Shown one piece after another: positions 1 through 12,228 of a stretch of DNA of 64,000 nucleotides (positions within the stretch are counted from its first letter, which is position 1; each line of letters begins with the position of its first letter). Source of the stretch: Cantharellus purpuraceus. Lineage: Eukaryota > Basidiomycota > Agaricomycetes > Cantharellales > Hydnaceae. The notes beneath the pieces are model-generated. The model did not search any database, was not told where the DNA came from, and saw only the letters and a program-made list of their open reading frames with translations. Location of the stretch: assembly GCA_025174535.1 (NCBI GenBank), contig JALBUN010000049.1:1054001-1118000 (forward strand), given 5' to 3'. The position numbers and the translations under genes were made by a program.

Positions 1-3000
1 GACTATGAAGACGCTCGAGGGAATCCTGAGCACTGCGGATGCCGAGAAAACCGGCAAGGTACGTCAGTGGCGCTGTAAGTTTGAGTCGTTTCGTCAAGCT
101 TAGGTCACAGAGAGGGACAATATCCACAAAGTGTGCCGAGATGGATGTTGAAATGCCACACCTTCTTGGAGTGTCTAAATCTGTGCTGGACAACGTCATC
201 TTTTGTCATCAAGAAGATTCTTATTGGCCCCTCGCGGAAGCATCGACGCTGAAGAAGAAGTTCGACGATATTTTTGAGGCCACGCGGTGTGTTTCCATCA
301 CCTTATTATTCGTGCCTATCGTGAATTTCCTTGTTACTCAGCTACACGAAAGCTCTTGACTCCATCAAGTCCCTTCGTAAAGAGCGCGTCGCAGATCAGA
401 AAGCCGAAAAGGAACGCCTTGAGTCGTTGTCCAAAGAAAAGGCCCATGCTGACAAACTTCTCAAACGTATATCCGAGATGAACTCCTCCATCACAGCCAA
501 GCAGGCAGAGTATGAAGAGACAAAGAAGGAATATGACAACGTCTGTGTCGCTAATCGCAAATTCAATGACCAGGCCACCCACTTCCGCCAAATCTACATG
601 AAGCAAGAGCAGCTCACAATTAAGAGGAAAGGTTTGTTAGAGGAGCTCGAAGAAATGAAAGGTGAACTCAAAGAGATTCATGGTTCGTTGATATCAGCTC
701 TGCGATGTATCTCAGGGTTAATGGGTGTAATCGCAGATACGGATGAGGAGCTCAATTCGCGACTTAAGAACTTTGACAATCATATTGCGACACACAATCA
801 GGAGCTTCGTCAAAAGCAGACCGAGTTTCATGAGGAGGAAGAGATTGTGAAAGATCTTCGTTCAAAGCACATCGAGTTGCTAAGCGAGCAAGCACGACTT
901 CAATCCGAAGAGAAGGTTTGTGATGATCATGTCGTGATACACTCGTGTCTCATGAAGTACGCGGCAGAGGCACCAAGACACCATCAAAGAGAGAGAGGGT
1001 TTGATACGAGGCATCAGCATCAAACACAGTTTCAAAGGTTACGAACATACGCCGTTGCAAACTCAAGAAATTGCCGAGTTTTATAACCGTCTCACTGACT
1101 CCCAGAAGAAGCAGAATCAAGACACAGAATCACTCCAAGTGGAGGGACGTTCCAAGATCGATGAGTATCAACGAAAATTGCAAAATTTGCGGATCCAGTA
1201 CAGTGGCATTCGACTTCAGAAGGATACCATTCGCGAACAAATCGTATGTAATATGGTCACAGTTATTCAAACATCATGCTTATATTTTATTAGTCGGAAC
1301 TGCAAACAAGTATGGCTGAAGACGACGCCAAGCTTGATGCGGCACAGGGTCTCACGACTGAACTGCATCACCTTGCCGCCGATATGGAGGATAAGCAATG
1401 CCGACTTAAGAAGCTTCAGGATGAGTTTGCTGCAACTGACTACACCGGTAAATTGGAGGATAAAAATAGGCGGAGCCGAGAGCTACAAGATCAGAAGGAC
1501 GTGCTGAATGGGGAGTTCATGAGCCTTAACCTACAGGCCGATAGCCGTGCTAGATTGGATCTTAAACGTGCTGAGGTCAGGACAAAAACACAAGACATCA
1601 AGAACATGTGCGTTTCGAGAAATTGAATTACATGGGTGGCATTAAGCTCACATTGCCTTATCACAGATTGCGGGTCAACAACGCCAAGTTTCGTACGCTT
1701 GTGGGTGTTGATCCAACGCCAGAGACAATGGAGCGTGATGTTGACCGGGCTAATGCGTACTTACCATATCTTGACTTATATGACCATCGCTTACGTTTAC
1801 ACAGAGAAAAAGATCGCGAATGCAAAGAAGCGGAGGAAAGGCATAACACTGCTAATAAGCATCTCCAGGCAGTTGAAATTACAGTCTCGAATATTCAGAA
1901 TCAGCTTAGACTCAAGGAGGATGAACTGAAAGGTGGGGACGACTCTTAAGCGCATAATTCTATTTGGATCTTACTTGATTATCAGTGGCGGAAAAAAAGT
2001 TGAAGACTGAGCTCGATAGCCACGATTCGGTTGCCGATGCTGTTAAGGAAGCCCTTACCGAGATTGACATCCGTCGGGAGTAAGTGATGAGCCTTGCAAT
2101 GTCCATCTATAATGGCACTCACTAGGTAATCAAGCACGACATCAACGGTTACGGGATCCAGCAAAGTTTTCGAGTCGTTACTCAAACAGGGCAAAAGCAA
2201 GAAGTCTTGCACGGTGTGCAACAGGCACTTATCGGATTACGAAATGCAGGTGTTTGAGAAATATGTCAGTATACTGGATTTTGTCAAGTTCATGCACGAA
2301 GATCTTAAACTGCCTACTCTCTAGCTCATCGAACAGATCCAGAAAACGTCTAAGGCAAATATCGAGGACGTAACTGCTGAGCTCACTGAGTGGGAGGCGG
2401 AACTCAAGCGCTTGCAAGCTCTTCTCCCAGTTGATTCGACTCGGGAACGGCTGAAAAAGAATGAGATTCCTGCGCTGGAGCGGGAGAAGAAACAACAGGA
2501 GGCGCTTGTTCCAGAGGCAGGTGCAGCTGCCGAAAAGGTTTTAGCTCTATTGCACAATTATTTTGCTAAGGCTCAATCTGTTGCCTGATCGATGACAGAC
2601 TGCCGAAGATTTATCCAGGATTCGCCGTCAACAAAGGGAGTTATCTGTACTCAAACAGCATGCAAGTACCGTGACGAAGGCCCAAAAGGATATCGAGGGT
2701 TTAGAGAATGATATTACTGCGTTAGAAGCAGAGTTAACGGCTACCGGTAGCGCTCGGACTGTAGATGATGTTCAGCAAGAGATCAGTCGTCTCTCTAGCG
2801 AAGTGTAGGTCTTTATCTTTCTCTTTGTCTCTCTCTCTCTCTGCAGGCCTTGCTCACTTCTATTTCCAGCCATGCACTCGAACGCGAGAAAAGCAATCTA
2901 TCCAATGAACGCGACAGGTCGTTAAATGCCCAACGTATGGTAGAGTCGGAGCTGCATCGACAACAGCTCCAAGAAAGTAGCTTGCAAAATCAGTTGAAGG

Positions 3001-4761
3001 ACAGGGATGCGATCGAGATAAGAATTTCCTCCAACCGTACACGACGCGCAGACCTAAATGCTCGTGCCAAGGTTTGCTACCTTACCTGGTTTTTTCTTGC
3101 TAAATTCAAGTTTGATCCCTGTTACCACAAAAGGAACTTGATAGCAATTTGGTAGCAGCCAATGCACCCATCCAAAGCCTGGAGGAGGAACTTCGGCTAT
3201 TCCAGACGGATCTTGGTCTTAAGGTTTCGGAGGCACAGAACAGTTCGCAAGAACTGAACCGAAGTGTGGATCGAATGGACCAAATCAACAAGACGATTGT
3301 AGAGTACGGTTATTATCCAAGCATCATGTATTAGATAGGCTGCTGACTCACGCTCGTAGCTATGAACGACAGCGTCGCGCACGAAAGCTCAAAGAGTATA
3401 CACGACAGGTTGAAGATGCCGAGGCTCAAATTAGTGCTGGCCAGAAGACAGTTGACAGACTTCGGGAAGAGGCTCGCGCTATCGAGAAAGAGATTCACGC
3501 TAGTGGCGCTATTCAAGCCAATCTTCGTGAAAATGCTAGGTTCCGAAAACTAAAGAGGGAGGTTGTTGAAACCGACCAGGAAATTGCTGGACTCGATCTC
3601 GAGGAGGCTGGTAGAGCAAAGCGTCAATTTGAAGCCAAGTGGGCAGATGCACAGGAGCGAGAGACTAAATTGCTCAATGCTGTAAGTCTCTGATGTTATT
3701 GTTATTGAGCTGTGTTCGAGCTGGAGTGACCTTGCTAGTATTCTGCTCTTGGAGGTGAAATTACTTCGATGGAGAAGCAGATGGCCACTTTGAAAGAAGA
3801 CCAGGCCGAATATAAGGGTATCACCAAGCGGTATACAGACCAGCTGGTTAAAGTCAAGGTACGTTGTACATTCATTCCATTTATATATCTATTCGATTTA
3901 GTCTTGTCTATAGATGGCTGATATGGCAAACGCTGACCTTGAGAAGTATGCGAAGGCGTTGGACAAGTGCGTGCATGCACTCAAGTTCCAAGTAGACAGT
4001 GTCGTCTAAGATGTCTTGTGGCAGTGCTATCATGAAGTATCACTCACTCAAAATGGAAGAGGTCAATGATACTATGCGACACCTATGGAACAGAACATAT
4101 CAAGGCACAGGTAACATCGTCCCCTGACTTTTTGAGGTGCTTATCTTACATGAACTTTGAAAGACATCGATGGGATTAAAATCCGGTCTGACAGCGAAGG
4201 TGGAGCCTCCAAACGAACTTACAACTATAGGGTGAGATCTGTGGTTCATAAGGTTGCGCATAGCAACTCAGGCTAGTCCATTTCCAGGTGGTTATGACGA
4301 AGGATCAGGTCGAAATGGACATGCGGGGTCGCTGTTCTGCGGGGCAAAAGATGTTGGCGTCGATAATCATTCGCCTAGCACTCTCGGATTCATTTGGTCA
4401 AAACTGTGGAATTCTTGCGTTGGATGAGCCGACTAACGCTCTCGATACTGAAAACATCGATGCGCTTGCTGCAAGTCTGGTGGAGTACGTGTTATGATTC
4501 TGAACTCCCCTGACAAACAAACTCATGCACCTCTCGGCCAGTATTATCAATGAACGCAAGAACCATGCCAACTTCCAATTGATTGTTATCACTCACGATG
4601 AAAACTTCTTACGAAAGTTGGGTCAGAGTGACGTAGTAGAGTACTATTGGTTCGTCTATGTCTTTGTTTCGTCATCTCTCCGAGGCTCACTCTAGCTGGA
4701 TAGGCGCGTGTCTAGAGATTTAAGGCAGAAAAGTGTGATTGAAAGAGAACGGTTTGGCTAA
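1..4761 (+). CDS. RAD50: RAD50, DNA double-strand-break repair ATPase (5' truncated)
   Basis: SMC-like ATPase of the MRE11-RAD50-NBS1 complex, which tethers and processes DNA ends in the nucleus. The window opens inside the N-terminal ATPase lobe, so Walker A lies upstream. Exon 1 ends at 58 and the next starts at 111; it carries the Q-loop region with [14 protein letters not shown] and [10 protein letters not shown]. Long heptad-rich coiled coil follows in many short exons. The zinc hook CTVC is encoded at 2208-2219, midway along the coil as expected. The C-terminal lobe has the signature region [20 protein letters not shown] and Walker B with D-loop ([14 protein letters not shown]), then the H-loop region [13 protein letters not shown]. 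The last intron is 4654-4695 and the protein ends ERERFG. All conserved catalytic elements inside the window look intact. It converges on the rhamnosidase-like gene about 107 bp away. Identity is firm; some small intron borders in the coil are not. Confidence 0.95.
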
Positions 4762-4868
4762 CACAGCCTTTCTCACTTCCATACTCGCATGTAATAAGAG
4801 GCCTTTGTTTCATTGTATTATACGTATGGTTCAGTCACAAATAGTCGACCACGGAGTTGCGCTGACGC

Positions 4869-7209
4869 CTAAGTGTGTAATGCGGTGAATCCCATGTCGC
4901 GGAGCAACAAGGCTAGAGTACAGCTCCAAGTGTGGCAAAACCTAAATTGGATTGGGAGCAAAAATGTGGAGCAGAATCAAAAATAGGATGATAGTGACGT
5001 ACGATTATAAGTGAAAGTCGTCATAAATGGTGAGGCGGGGATTTTGTGGATCCCAAGCCTCGAAGAATGTATCGGCGCCTGCAGCAACCATGGACCTGAT
5101 TATGCAAATCATTACCTTTTTGAGTTGACGGAATTGCCAGACATAGAATCACCCCCAATACTCCTTGATGTGATTCAATGCCAGCTGGATAAGACCCACT
5201 TTGATGAACGCGGTTACGAGCTGCATGTAGGAAAATCAACCTGCGGCCAGTCTGCAGCGAGAAACAACCCACATAATGATGAAGATATGGTGTCACAGCT
5301 TTTACAGCTTTGTCGTAGTTATATGCTGCGTTTAGAACTCTCGCGCCATGTTCCTCATCCTCGTGCACGCCTGCGATTATTGCCCAAGCATTGCTCGCCC
5401 AACTGACTTGCTTGCCTTTCCCACTCACAAACATACAGAGTTCTGCATCAAACAAGAACTTCCGAGCAGCCAGAACAAGGTTGTCGGCAAGTTCGGATAA
5501 CTTGAGGGTCCCGAAGGCTGCGGTCGTGATCTCGGAAGGCGATATTGCAATCAATATTTCAAGTAAGACGAGAGCGCGAAGTGAAGTGATGAGAATGCAG
5601 TGTTCGGCGGTTGTACGATCCAAGGAGTCGCACCCTGATTACGAATGTGTATATTCAGTGGCGGTGAACTCCTTTGGGCAGCGTACAATCTACAAAATGC
5701 CATGACCTGTCATCGGGGATTTCATAGAGACTCCCAAGGGACAGGTTTTTGATCACAAAGTCCAGCCTAGTTCAAGGCGCTTAATGGTTTGGTAAAGTAT
5801 AGTAGGCTTTACTCACTGCTTTCGGGCTATGGGATATAAATCTCTGCCCGCTTCCAGATCGCCTGAGAATTGTACGAACTCGTATACACTGTTTGCGAAT
5901 AGTAGGATATAATCCACTTCGTAGTGGGCTTTATATGAATCAACTCTGTTCGAATGGAACCATCGATAAAGCCGGCCAACCAATTTGATCGCCACCGCTG
6001 AATGGCATCGGCCTCTCAAATACGCAAGCCGCAATGCGACCTTCACCGTCAGCGGGTAACGCGGCTAGCAGGTAGTAGCAACGTTTTGCCAGTAGTGTCT
6101 TTGTAAGTCGCATAATTCGTTAAAGCTTGCAGACGAATGTCACCAATCCTAGTTCAGGTAAGAATATAAAGGTAAAGGCAAAGGATATTCGAAAAAGGTC
6201 TAAGTTTACCAGAGTCGCCTGTCGCGGCGCGGTCCGTCTTCGTAAACCGTCTGCATGCAATTACGAAGAGTACGCAATGCGACCCGGTCGATTGTCTAAA
6301 TCTTGGGTTAAGCCTCGTGATGTGATGAATGATCGAACCGTTCACTTGAAGCAGGTCCCGGTCAGAGGGACAAAGACAAAGTTGGTCACCAACTGGGAAG
6401 TCCATAGCAAGTGAGTTGGGGATAGACGAAGCCGAAGTGACGCTTGTTGCCGATACTTTCTCGAAGCTACACAAGGAGGCTCTTGTTATATCCTCAGCTG
6501 AAGATGTCAGACTCCGCATACCAAACAGCGTAGTGGATAGATGTGTCAATCACTTCGATCTTCACATAGCGAAAGGCGTGACGGCGTAATTGCTTAATGT
6601 GTTCTGGGAAGTAATCCACGATAATGCTTTCCTCGGGGAGCCAGGCTTGACTCAACCAACCGCTGTTTACCACAGGTTTAGTCCTCTCTATATATATCTA
6701 ACCGAGCAGGGAAGGACACTATACGTGAATGGCTCAAAGCTCTCGCAAACATCTGGAAGTACCTCCCCAAAAACGATTCGCAATCGTGCTGGGCTGTCGG
6801 GGCAACATGGGTCACGACCCCCTTCTCGTGGGCAAGCAACGACATCAAAAGAGAGATATCCGACAATGTGATTTCCAAAGTCATATAGAATTGAATCGCC
6901 TTTAACGCAAGGCGTTGCCTCAGTGGAATGAGGTATAGGGGTAGCCTTCCATCCAAGAGGGGAGAGCCTAGAGGTTATAGGATCTACCGTGCAAACAGGT
7001 ACAACTTGGTCTTCATAGAGTGAAGGCTTAAGCATTTGGGCAACCTCGAGGAGCCGTGAGCGCTCTGCAGCAGTTGGAAACATCCGGAACAACCACAAGC
7101 AGAAGAAACTGAAGAAGAAAGGCCAGCCAAGCAAGCCAGTGGTGGGAAGTTTCCTACATATACATGTAGCATGGTAACGTAACCTGATCCATAAATAAAG
7201 CTTGGGCAT
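4869..7209 (-). pseudogene. Decayed alpha-L-rhamnosidase-like (GH78-type six-hairpin) glycosidase
   Basis: Reads as a fungal GH78-like alpha-L-rhamnosidase. In gene order it shows an N-terminal hydrophobic segment, a beta-domain stretch (DFGNHIVGYLSFDV, SPARLRIVFGEV), RRHAFRYVKIEVIDTS, the catalytic-domain stretch NCMQTVYEDGPRRDRRLW, IGDIRLQALTNYATY, VSWASNAWAIIAGV, GADTFFEAWDPQNPR and FCHTWSCT. Most introns resolve cleanly (for example TLRNCMQ follows a phase-0 intron near 6310). Several joins need a +1 shift with no usable splice site: near 6530 (VIDTSIHY to TSSAED), near 6097 (ATYKDT to AKRCYYLL) and near 5940 (MVPFEQ to VDSYKAHYE). A TAA also interrupts the reading between LTIYDDFHL and FCHTWSC near 5010. 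I infer a recently inactivated gene; assembly indels are the alternative. The start at 7209 is tentative. No other rhamnose gene lies nearby. Confidence 0.65.
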
Positions 7210-7971
7210 ACTGTGTATGATGGTAAGACCACACCAGCTGTCGACTAGGCAGACTCAATGTGCGCACGAAGTTGTCACTGAGCGACTTGGCGCAAAGGAT
7301 GAAATAGACACCGTAGGCAAATTTATGAGAGTACAAGTCTGTTCGACAACCAGTGAATCCCCGAGGGCAAGACGGACACCTGGTGCATTTGATTGACAGT
7401 GATACGACATTGAACCAATGTTGTCGTCGCAGTCTTCTGTTCTGAAGGAGTCTCAAATATCAAAATACTTGTGAACAGAGAGATGCCACAATACCTCTTC
7501 TAAGCAGGTGTCTCCAGAATAGAAATGACCAGATCGAACAACAACCTTCTAAATACCTGTGGTACCATAACTAGTGGTGTAGTGCAAAGAAGCACATACA
7601 GGAGGCGGAATTGATGAGAACCATTGAGGCACATACAAATAGACAGACGACTTGGTTATTAAGGCTTCGGCGAATTCAAACTGGAAGAGTGTGTTTGAAA
7701 GCACAGGTGAAGAGAGAAGTAGCGAAAAATATGAAAGCGCTCGCAAAGTGAACCCCGCTGGCAGCGTGCCAAGGCGCCGCTTGTGTCAAAAGGTCCACCC
7801 TTGAGAGACCTAAATACTGGACTAGGTACAATCGCAAAAGCCACTTTACTCTTTTACGTTTCTCCTCTCGCCAATTTCATCAGCTCCGTCGGAAAGGACC
7901 ACTTCTAACATCGCCGAACGCGCTTTGAATTTGCCTTCCATACGCGTCGACGCGTGCCCCACGCTTACAAA
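7210..7971. other. Intergenic region between divergent genes
   Basis: About 760 bp separate the rhamnosidase-like remnant (-) from SNF5 (+). Short ORFs on both strands lack any recognisable domain. It should hold the SNF5 promoter and 5' UTR; a pyrimidine-rich stretch lies at about 7845-7945. No clear TATA box was identified. Confidence 0.5.
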
Positions 7972-9826
7972 ATGTCCCAGTTTGCACAGATGTCTGATTC
8001 TCAGCTCAAACAGACTATTAGCCAACTCCAGAGCTCTGCGGGTGCCACTCCTAGGTTTCCTACCTGGCAGACCCAAATGAACCCAGCTACACAAGGTATA
8101 TTCTCATGGGACTGGCTTGGAATAAGCATCTTACTAGGTTTCTAGCGTCGCCATGGCAGACACCCAAAGACTCCAAACGAATTCGCACTCGTCCATCTCG
8201 CAACGCAACCGCAACGCCTGTTGCAACATCTTCATACTCTCAGCCGCCGACCATATTTCCACCTCCCGGAACATCAATGATTCCACCACAGCTCCCGCTC
8301 CATTCTACCCCAGTCCCATCCATCCCACAGGCACTGCACACCACTTACCCTTCCCGTCTCCGTACAGGGTCTACGCTTTTGATGCAGCCAATCATCGCGG
8401 CGCCTTCCGCTTCAACTCTCAAAGCTGGTCGTGGGGGCAAGCGCATTAACTATGCTGAGGCAGCATCAGGGGAAGAAGACATGGAAGTCGATGTAGGCGG
8501 AAAAGAGTTGGATTCGGACGACTCAGACTTTGTTGCCAGTGGCGGGGTTAGGGCATCAGTCCGGAAAGATTCGTCTAGAGTATTGGGCAGCTACCAAGCT
8601 TTCAACTCTGCCATCATCCAACCTTCAAAAGCTGGCCAAGGTGGTCTTGACCAGACTTACCTTGGTATGGTACCTCCAGCGCGTTTTATCACGACCAAGG
8701 CGATGCAGGCGACCCGACATGAATATCCGTGAGTTCTTACTTCCTTGGCGCACTGTAAATCTCGACTCCCGCTCAGCTCTACAGAAGTTCTCATGGATCA
8801 GGCCAGAAAACCGACAACACTGATTCCTATCCGTGTCGAGTTAGAGACAGATACTCATCGAATTCGAGACGCCTTCGTATGGAACCTCAACGAGCGAATG
8901 ATATCCCCTGCCGCATTTGCACGTATCTTCTGTACTGACCTCGACCTTCCTCTACACCCTTACGCCGAACAGGTTGAAGGTGCCATCAGGGCTCAGATTG
9001 AGGAGTGGGAAGGTGTCGCAGGCGTGGAATTGAGACCACCGCTTCCTCAGCCTCCGCTGGATGATGACCCTACACGGTTCTACAGCATAACTAATGAGGG
9101 AAAGGAAGAGCAGAAGATAGAGGACTGGGAGTTACTAGGAGAAGAATATCGGGAAGGCGAGGGCGAAGAGGTGCCAGATTGTAGAGTCATTCTCGAAGTG
9201 CGTAATGTTCGGATTCAGGTCTCAATCCTTATATTGTCCACAGATCGATGTGCAGATCGCGACGCAGCATCTCTTGGACCACGTCGAATGGGATCTTTTG
9301 TCACCATTGACACCAGAAGCATTTGCACGTTCGTTATGCTCTGACCTTGGGTTATCTGGAGAATCCGCTCCGCTCATCGCACACGCTGTGCATGAGGAGA
9401 TCCTGCGGCATAAACGAGATGCGATTGAGTGGAGCGTCATTGGGGCAGGTGACGTTGTTGCCGTAGATCCTGCTGAGGAAGGGGGGGACAAAGATCGTCC
9501 ACGTGACCGAAGCGGGATGGGGTTGGTTAAGGATAAGACGGGTCTTGGGATTGGGATAGGATTTGGGAAGCGCGGGGAGGGAAAGGGACCCCGACCTCTT
9601 AAGGGCGTATTTAGGGACTGGAGTGAAATGGAGGAATGGGGGACGAAGCTGGAGGAGTTGAGTGCGGAAGAGGTAGAGCGGAGGGAGATTGAACGAGAGC
9701 GTGCCGCGAGGTACGTTGAATTTTGCATTCTTGGTGGTAATGGGAAGATGCTGAAGTTTTACTTAATATAGGCGTTTGCGTAGGGAAACATCGAGATTTC
9801 AAACCACTGTGAGGCGGAGGCGATGA
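7972..9826 (+). CDS. SNF5: SNF5/SMARCB1-type chromatin-remodelling subunit
   Basis: Core subunit of a SWI/SNF- or RSC-type remodeller (Snf5 or Sfh1), acting in the nucleus. The five exons 7972-8095, 8146-8728, 8777-9197, 9244-9710 and 9772-9826 sum to 1650 nt, giving 549 residues with all phases consistent. Residues to about 235 are Pro/Ser-rich and low-complexity with an acidic patch (EEDMEVDV, DSDDSDFV). The two SNF5 repeats start at about residue 250 (LIPIRVELETDTHRIRDAF, WNLNERMISPAAFARIFC) and about residue 377 (IDVQIATQHLLDHVEWDL, SPLTPEAFARSLCSDL). A charged tail ends in RRRR. I chose the ATG at 7972 because it is the first ATG in frame and has a good context (acaaaATG); an upstream in-frame GTG at 7954 was set aside. 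Snf5 and Sfh1 cannot be told apart with certainty here. Confidence 0.93.
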
Positions 9827-10065
9827 TGACGGTCATTATAACATGACTTCACTGGTCTTAGAAATTTTCTTATGCTCCTGTAATTCAGCTGTTGTAAACA
9901 GTTGCGATATACTTCAAACCTATTGTAACCACTTCCAGAAATTCAATACTAACCAGCTTGAAATGACCAGGGTTGTGAGATTCGGAGCGTTACGGTCGTT
10001 GCCTCATTTCCTCTACCTTCTCCCCCTCAAAGCACAGAACTGCATAATGTCTTCGAATGGTTGAA

Positions 10066-11598
10066 CTATATGTCTATAAATCTAACACTTTTCCAAGCAG
10101 AAGTACAGTAGACCCAAGAGTCCGAATACTCTGCGATGACGGTCTCGGGGTTGCCCTCTATATCTCTAGTAATCTCCACTCCCATCAAACCGTCAATAAC
10201 CAGGCAGAAGTTGACCCTGCGGAGGTTGACGCAGGTCTGTGCAATGGAAAGAGCGATATCGACAAGCCGATCCTCATTAATTATATCCCAGCTGCCATAA
10301 TAAGTCTGGTCGCCTCCATCATAATAATTCCATTCGAGGAGTTGTAGATCGCTCAAGTGGTGCAAGGCTCTCCCATAAGAGTCCTATTATGAGGTTTGAA
10401 GAGGTTTTTCATACATTAAATTAGGAAAACTTACGAATCCATTGGGCCAGTTGGAAAGTTCTTCATCGCTGAGAAGTGATAAATTCTTTAAACGGGGAAA
10501 ATAACGAGCGATTCGTTCAATGAGTGACGTTGTGGCTATTTCAACATAAAATAAAATAAGTTTTGTGAGAGGATTCCCGGCAAATGGTGCAATTAGAGGG
10601 TCTATGTCCTTGATTTTGGGATTGAAGCGCCACTGACAAATCACAAGTTCCGTCAAGGAAAGGGGGATATTTCTTCTAGTGTCCCCCCACGCCTAGAATA
10701 CCTCAATCAGCTGTGCTAGTTGGTCATAAACAATGGAATCAAAGCGCACCCTAAAGTACCTTGCCATTCGGTCCCATCCAGGTAGTTCGATCTGAAAAGA
10801 AGCTTCTTCTATTGACCTCCATGGGGGCATGGAGGCGAATGTGTCATTCTCCATTTCACCCTCAAATGCTCGAAGGCACGGCAAGCATGCATACAGTCTC
10901 TCGGGCTGCTTGCAGCGATAGATTCCTAACTGTTGAATGCGGAGACTTACCGTCGACCGGTCAACAAGGAGCCTGGAACAATCCAGCCCTTCCAGACGGA
11001 CGGTGTGTAGGGACGGGAGCTGCAGCAGGGTAAGAAGAGTATGTGATGGGAGTATTGACGCATTGTGGAGACTGAGAACTCGTACATTCGTCAGCATGGG
11101 GGCAATGATAGACAAACGAGAGATGGTGGTGAGGGCCACATCTTGCGAAAATTTTGGTCCGTTGGTGGTGATGGTCAAAAGTCGCACATACTGCCGGACC
11201 ATAGCATGATCCACAAGAAAGTTGGTAAATTGATAAATCCGCCACGAAAGATAAGTCGTGAACGATGTTGTCATAGAAGTCGACGTTTTGTGTCCAGGCA
11301 ATACGAGTTCGATCCGCCGCCATAGCAAGCGCGAGGCCACATCGTAGAACATTTGACAAACGAGGCGACATTGACAGAGATCCGAGACGTCTCCTCGACA
11401 CAAAGGATACCTTAGGGTTTCTATATCCTTAATCTCTGGCAAGAGGTATTCGAGAGTCTTCTCGAGTAGCTCTCCAGGAACTCGGCACAGGATCTGCACA
11501 ATCAAAGTTAGCCAAACAGACAAGCTTGACGAAGTTTCAAATGCGCAAAGAGCATATACAAGGAGACTCACCGCGGAAACCTGTCTCGAAACTGACAT
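10066..11598 (-). CDS. F-box protein with LRR-like C-terminal half
   Basis: Probable substrate receptor of an SCF ubiquitin ligase. Exon 1 (11572-11598) encodes MSVSRQVSA. An intron from 11494 to 11571 then leads to the F-box: LCRVPGELLEKTLEYLLPEI, followed by DLCQCRLVCQMFYDVASRLL. After it come repeated hydrophobic strands of the kind seen in F-box/LRR proteins (VRLLTITT, VRVLSLHNAS, LHTVRLEGLD, LTELVICQWRF). A reading through 10693 meets a TAG, but an intron with donor GTACTT after MAR and acceptor ACTAG before AAGAAATATCC removes it. A last intron near 10380-10430 joins NWPNGF to DSYGRALHHLSDL. An in-frame ATG at 11682 would add 28 residues; I prefer 11598 because it lies close to the F-box. 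The substrate cannot be inferred. This is a large, fast-evolving family in Agaricomycetes. Confidence 0.8.
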
Positions 11599-11724
11599 TG
11601 GAGGGGCACATAGCGTCCTAGGCGACTTTTGTACTGCTATACATCCGTTTATGATGTCAAAGTAGCCTCTTCCAGGCTCCATTCCAAGCTCGTCACTATG
11701 ACTTCAAAGGTCCATGTTTATCGG

Positions 11725-12099
11725 TCAACATGACATCGCTAAACGTTCCACTAGATTTCTCTGGTCAAAGTGAATGTGAGCGCCCCACTCGAGAAGCACA
11801 AGAATAATTTCATATGGCAATGAAAAGTCGTCACGAATTCCATATCTATACGCTGTACGCTGAGCGTGCGATTCACGCTGGCCAATGGCCACTTTTTGGA
11901 CCATCAGGCTCGCCGCTCCACTCGGAGTGGCACAGAAGGACTGCCCTGAATACCATTTACACCGCAAAGACCTCGCATCAATGGAATTGTGAGAGCCGCT
12001 AATAAGACCAAATAATGTTGGAAGGAACGCGATTGCGTGTTCTGTTGGGTCCACGGCAGTCCACAAGCTTACACAGTTAGTTGCAGCTGCACTAACCAT
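11725..12099 (-). CDS. Short orphan ORF whose start lies inside a copia LTR
   Basis: A 124-codon reading frame with no domain I recognise. Its C-terminal part (EIILVLLEWGAHIHFDQRN) faintly resembles one ankyrin helix pair, which is too little to assign. The ATG at 12099 and the first 28 codons fall within the copia LTR at 12016-12228, so the native part is at most 11725-12015. I infer either a gene truncated by the LTR insertion, with the LTR supplying a chance start, or a non-coding frame. A simple check is whether a longer homologue continues past 12015 in a strain without the insertion. Confidence 0.3.
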   Translation of the reverse strand: MVSAAATNCVSLWTAVDPTEHAIAFLPTLFGLISGSHNSIDARSLRCKWYSGQSFCATPSGAASLMVQKVAIGQRESHAQRTAYRYGIRDDFSLPYEIILVLLEWGAHIHFDQRNLVERLAMSC

Positions 12100-12228
12100 T
12101 TATGGATATGGCACCGAACAGGTATATAATGATAGAAAATTTTCTTAGTAGAGTTTTCCCTCAGTCTTTGTACTATCGAGACTGAGTCTCTCATTTCATA
12201 GCTCCCTCTACGCTTAACCCTTCCAACA
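12016..12228 (+). repeat. Ty1/copia-type 5' LTR
   Basis: A 213-bp segment bounded by perfect 10-bp inverted ends, TGTTGGAAGG at 12016 and CCTTCCAACA ending at 12228, the usual TG..CA LTR borders. It contains a TATA-like element (GTATATAATG near 12120). It is followed at once by GGTTATGGGCCC (from 12229), a plausible primer-binding site, and 45 bp later by the copia gag frame. The 5 bp before it are AATAA. The matching 3' LTR was not found, so the element is incomplete. Confidence 0.75.

Noticed and set aside
5021..5623. 200-codon minus-strand ORF as a stand-alone protein
   Set aside because: Its middle part is one exon of the rhamnosidase-like gene; the end runs out of frame into introns (after HHY the true reading continues LVTAFIKVG).
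9222..9728. 168-codon minus-strand ORF opposite SNF5
   Set aside because: It is the antisense shadow of SNF5 exon 4, which has clear domain content.
10693..10695. In-frame TAG in the F-box gene, suggesting a truncated protein or pseudogene
   Set aside because: An intron with donor GTACTT and acceptor ACTAG removes it and restores a coherent C-terminal half.
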